Below, piece after piece: positions 60,894 through 64,000 of a stretch of DNA of 64,000 bases; within the stretch, counting starts at the first letter, position 1; each line of letters begins with the position of its first letter. The notes beneath the pieces are model-generated. The model was not told the origin of the DNA. It searched no databases and saw only the letters and a list, made by a program, of their open reading frames with translations. The DNA lies in NCBI GenBank assembly GCA_007922225.1, contig ML679963.1, forward strand, positions 833,358 through 897,357, in the 5' to 3' direction. This DNA is from Emydura subglobosa. Lineage: Eukaryota > Chordata > Testudines > Chelidae. The position numbers were made by a program, and so were the translations under genes.

Positions 60894-63843
60894 AGTGTGT
60901 TACTCCTCACCCCTTAATGCTGAACTCCCCCAGCAAACCCCACACTGTTCCAGTAAGTGGTTCTGTCCTGGTGAAGAGCCAATACCCGTGCAGTGTGCCA
61001 AGGTGACTGCCAGTTCCAGTCATCAGTGACACAAGACACAGGTGTGCCCTTCCAGAGACGCACAGGAAAGCTGAAATCCGTACTGGAAAAAGCAGGTTCA
61101 GCCTTCAGCATTACTGCAGTTGAGCTCAGGGGCCTCCGTGACACGACCAGTTGTCACACTCCGCAAACATAATGATTTCCTTTACCCTCCTCCAAACAAA
61201 TTCAGACTTGCAATGTCAAAAGGCTACAGGCTGGATTAATGAGACACTTCTGGTAACCCACAAGGACAATTTTGTTGGGCTTCCCCAACATACTTTCAGG
61301 CTGGTTGGATCATCACAGATCCAACAACCTCTTCCGAGTGCAATCAGCTATACTTTTACAGGCAGCTCCGACTTCCGAACTGCGCTTCACGGATGCCTTT
61401 TAAAAACCCGACGGCAGGACAGCCCACGTCCTCGGCACTGTCTGCTAGGGCAGCACAAAGTCATCTGATGCAGCAAGTACTGGCTGCTCCCACCACCCTG
61501 CTATTCTGTCGCCTGGCAGGATGGGACTGGCCTCTTTCAGCAGTGAGCAGCTCCCCTTGAAGAAGCGCTGTTCCTAGTGTTTGGGAGCTGACTGTTTCTA
61601 AGGGCCTCCTGACTCTGATAAAGTCTCAGACCGTATACAAGTCGCCACAGATCCAACATGCTCCTAGTGCAGATAAGGCGCGGGCCTCATCAAGGCGAAG
61701 GGCCCCTTGGCAGGGTGGTTTTCTAGTCTATTTTCTCCTTTCTTAAGAAAGGAAATGAACATTATTGTCATGTTTGGATTGGGAAAGGCTCGAAGGAGCG
61801 AGGCAGCTGAGCTTTGACACTGTAGCACATCTGGCAGTATGTGAGGTAAGCCCACTGAGCTCAGAGCCCAGCAGGTTAGCGGGGGAGTGGAAGCCTTCAC
61901 TGAACCGCCTGCCTTTGGTCGTTAGTGGTGAGACGGTCCATGCCATCCACAGTGAAGTGCTCGAAGAACAAACAGTAGGTCTGATCTATTTTTCACCATT
62001 CACCTATTTTAAGCACAGCTGTTTAGCACCACCAGCTGATTTCCCTTCCTGGGGCTCAATGGTACTTTCAAGTTCCCTTAATAAGAACAGCAGGGAGAGA
62101 GTCTGTCATTAAACATACTTGGATTTTTTTAAATGACTGTCCTGGGAAGTGACCTGCTAAAATGCTGCATCTTAATTTCATGAAAGTCTCAGGAGATAAA
62201 TCTGCAAGCGATCACCACAACATCCCCATTAATCCATTCTGCTGGCAAGTGTTCAAACCATAACTCAGCCATGAGCGCAGCCACAGCAGAGCTCAGGACA
62301 GGCAGGTCCTTGGACACATACCCTCAGGCAGAGAAACATGATTCAGTTACAAAAAGTTCCATCTGCCCTCAAAGCTGTCTTCCTTTTTTCTCTATCCAGG
62401 ACATCTAGTTCTTTGACTCCTCACTCCAGACCAACGTGCTGCCCACATTCCGATAAGCAGTGCCTCATCCACAGATAGGGGTTCTCAATGTTAGCCATGA
62501 GCAGCTCTCCCTCCCACCCACCCTCCAAGGGGTAGCTGTCTGCTGAATTAGCCAGAGCGGCTCATACGTTGCACTGAGATGGGAGGACCCTGAAATCAAA
62601 CTGAAAGACAAGAGAAACTGCAGGCACCCGAGGCTTCAAAGGCATGGTTAGATCAGCCAGCTTAGACGGTGAGCTCCTTGGGGCAAGAACTGTGGCTTTA
62701 CAGCAAGCCAAGCCCGTTACTGCTGGTCAATATGCTCTCCAGTCCGTAAGACACACACTCCCTTTGCCCAGGGACGGGGTGAAAGACAGGCCCTGCTAGA
62801 GGCAAGCACTACACTGCCTGGGTGAAAAGAATTCACCATTCAGAAAGGACCATGAGCCAGCCAGGCCAGTGCTGTGTTCACTCAGGTGCTCTGTTAACTG
62901 TAGCAAATGACCCTATCAGGGACTGCAGAAGCCACGGGAACCCTCATTACAAACCCATCCTCTAGGACTCTGGCAGGGAAGAGTGGAGACTGAGAACACT
63001 GCTAGAGTGGGCAGCTCCTGTGCTGAAAGGTACATTACACAGAGTAACTCGGGCACTTAGATTGAGAAACAGGTCTCACCACAACACCAGACACTGCAGA
63101 CGCAAGCACTCAGCACCACAGGCACCTGACGATGACTCACCCAGAGGACACCATGGGAAGCCTGCGGGCCACAAAGCTGCACTCATGCTCCCTGATCGGA
63201 CATGGGTCCCCCAGGCTGGGATCTCAGCCCAGGCCTGAATGAGACTCGCTTTATTTCAAGGAGGGCCATTCAATTATTTGACCCCCCATTCTGACAGTCA
63301 TGCTCAGAGTACTTTTTGTGAATGAGTTCCCACTGGCAGGGTAGCTCTTAACTCACAAGCCTGCAGGAAAAAGGGGATAAGGCGACTAAAGGATAAAGCT
63401 TGTCTCACCCTTTTCTGGACAGCAGGCCTCATGAAAAAACCACAGTCAGCGAGACCCAGAGAAGCCAGCAGAGCAGTCTCTCTGCTGGGTAAGAATGTGG
63501 TGGGCAAATCTGGAAACAGTCCTATGGAGGAGGGGACCTGGCAAGGGGATCAGGGAGAGATGGGAAATGCAAGGCAGCTCCTGGAATTCCCAGAGCCCAC
63601 AGTGTCAGGCCAAGCCTATATGCCAAAGAGGATCCAGCCTCGAGGTGGGTGAAAAGAGAAAAAGCCCAAACAATAACCAGCATAAGACTCAGGGCGGCTA
63701 AGGAGAATAAGAACCAGGAGGATAGGCCTGCAAAAATTCACACCCGGTGCCCTCAGTTACAAACACAGCCTAGTTGCTAACAATATTAAATTCCAAAAAG
63801 ACTTGTAATGTAGGAAAATAAAATAAACATCCTGCACACTTAC

Positions 63844-63905
63844 CCAACCCTGGTAAACAGCTTCCCATGGGCATGGAGAAAACGGAGGATGAACCTTTTG
63901 TTCAG
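63844..63905 (-). CDS. SMG6: SMG6 internal exon (62 bp), most upstream in window
   Basis: SMG6 is the endonuclease that cuts nonsense-containing mRNAs near the stop codon after binding phosphorylated UPF1. On the minus strand a pyrimidine-rich tract ending in CCCATGCAG precedes the exon, and GTAAGT follows it. The exon starts in phase 0 and ends in phase 2. It encodes 20 residues beginning LNKRFILRFLHAHGK and ending LFTRV, plus two bases of a glycine codon completed by the next exon. This matches the remembered vertebrate SMG6 sequence almost exactly and belongs to the helical-hairpin (EST1 DNA/RNA-binding-type) region C-terminal to the 14-3-3-like fold. The upstream exon lies beyond the window. 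The splice sites, the phase agreement with the next exon and the family match make this call secure. Confidence 0.96.
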
Positions 63906-64000
63906 CTGCATGGGAAAAAGAGAGGAGAAAACAATTAAACTCTCCCTGATTTCCTGTGAATTCACAGAGTCCCTGGTGACAGGATAACCTGGCCTGGGTG
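63906..64000 (-). other. SMG6: SMG6 intron, partial
   Basis: This 95-bp stretch is upstream intron running off the window edge. It includes the polypyrimidine tract and AG acceptor of the 62-bp exon. Nothing else is visible in it. Confidence 0.85.

Larger units (their letters stand above)
58538..63843 (-). other. SMG6: SMG6 intron (5.3 kb)
   Basis: This intron is bounded by a GTAAGT donor and a TCTGCAG acceptor (phase 2). Its main content is a minus-strand CR1 LINE portion of about 1.5 kb and a probable dispersed-repeat fragment just next to it. The remaining parts (about 58.54-59.18 kb and 60.9-63.84 kb) hold no exon-like segment that I can support. Open frames of 60-115 codons there show no family resemblance and no splice-site pairing. 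Confidence 0.85.

Overview
This is a vertebrate genomic window with a single recognisable protein-coding gene. Five exons of SMG6 (EST1A), the endonuclease of nonsense-mediated mRNA decay, lie on the minus strand at about 63.9, 58.5, 28.6, 27.8 and 17.7 kb. Every exon-exon junction keeps the reading frame (intron phases 2, 1, 1, 2, 0), and together they encode 232 residues of the helical region between the 14-3-3-like domain and the PIN nuclease domain. Both ends of the gene lie outside the window. No PIN-domain exon is visible in the 17.6 kb downstream of the last exon.

Over 98% of the window is therefore intron, and the introns carry a sauropsid-type repeat load: two long CR1 LINE 3' portions plus two short CR1 tails, MIR-like SINEs, a degenerate DIRS-type (tyrosine recombinase) retrotransposon with its inverted-repeat terminus, two hAT-like elements with TAGGGTGGAT ends, and a pair of diverged repeats of about 1.4 kb. 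CR1, MIR and DIRS together with a slowly evolving SMG6 suggest a non-avian reptile, most likely a turtle. That taxonomic call is inference from remembered repeat content, not a search result.

Layout: 1-17643 is the intron downstream of the last exon (foldback repeat near 5.0 kb, MIR near 6.0 kb, CR1 at 9.9-11.75 kb split by a hAT-like element). 17644-17845 is an exon, followed by a 9.9 kb intron. 27711-27879 and 28506-28622 are exons separated by a 626-bp intron. 28623-58391 is a 29.8 kb intron holding the DIRS element, the paired repeats, the second hAT-like copy and a 51-bp tandem repeat. 58392-58537 is an exon, then a 5.3 kb intron with a second long CR1. 63844-63905 is the most upstream exon visible.

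I did not find a new multi-gene system. The most informative structures are the nested transposon history, the paired repeat family with a tRNA-like head, the anatomy of the DIRS terminus, and an SMG6 intron that is open to translation along its whole length.
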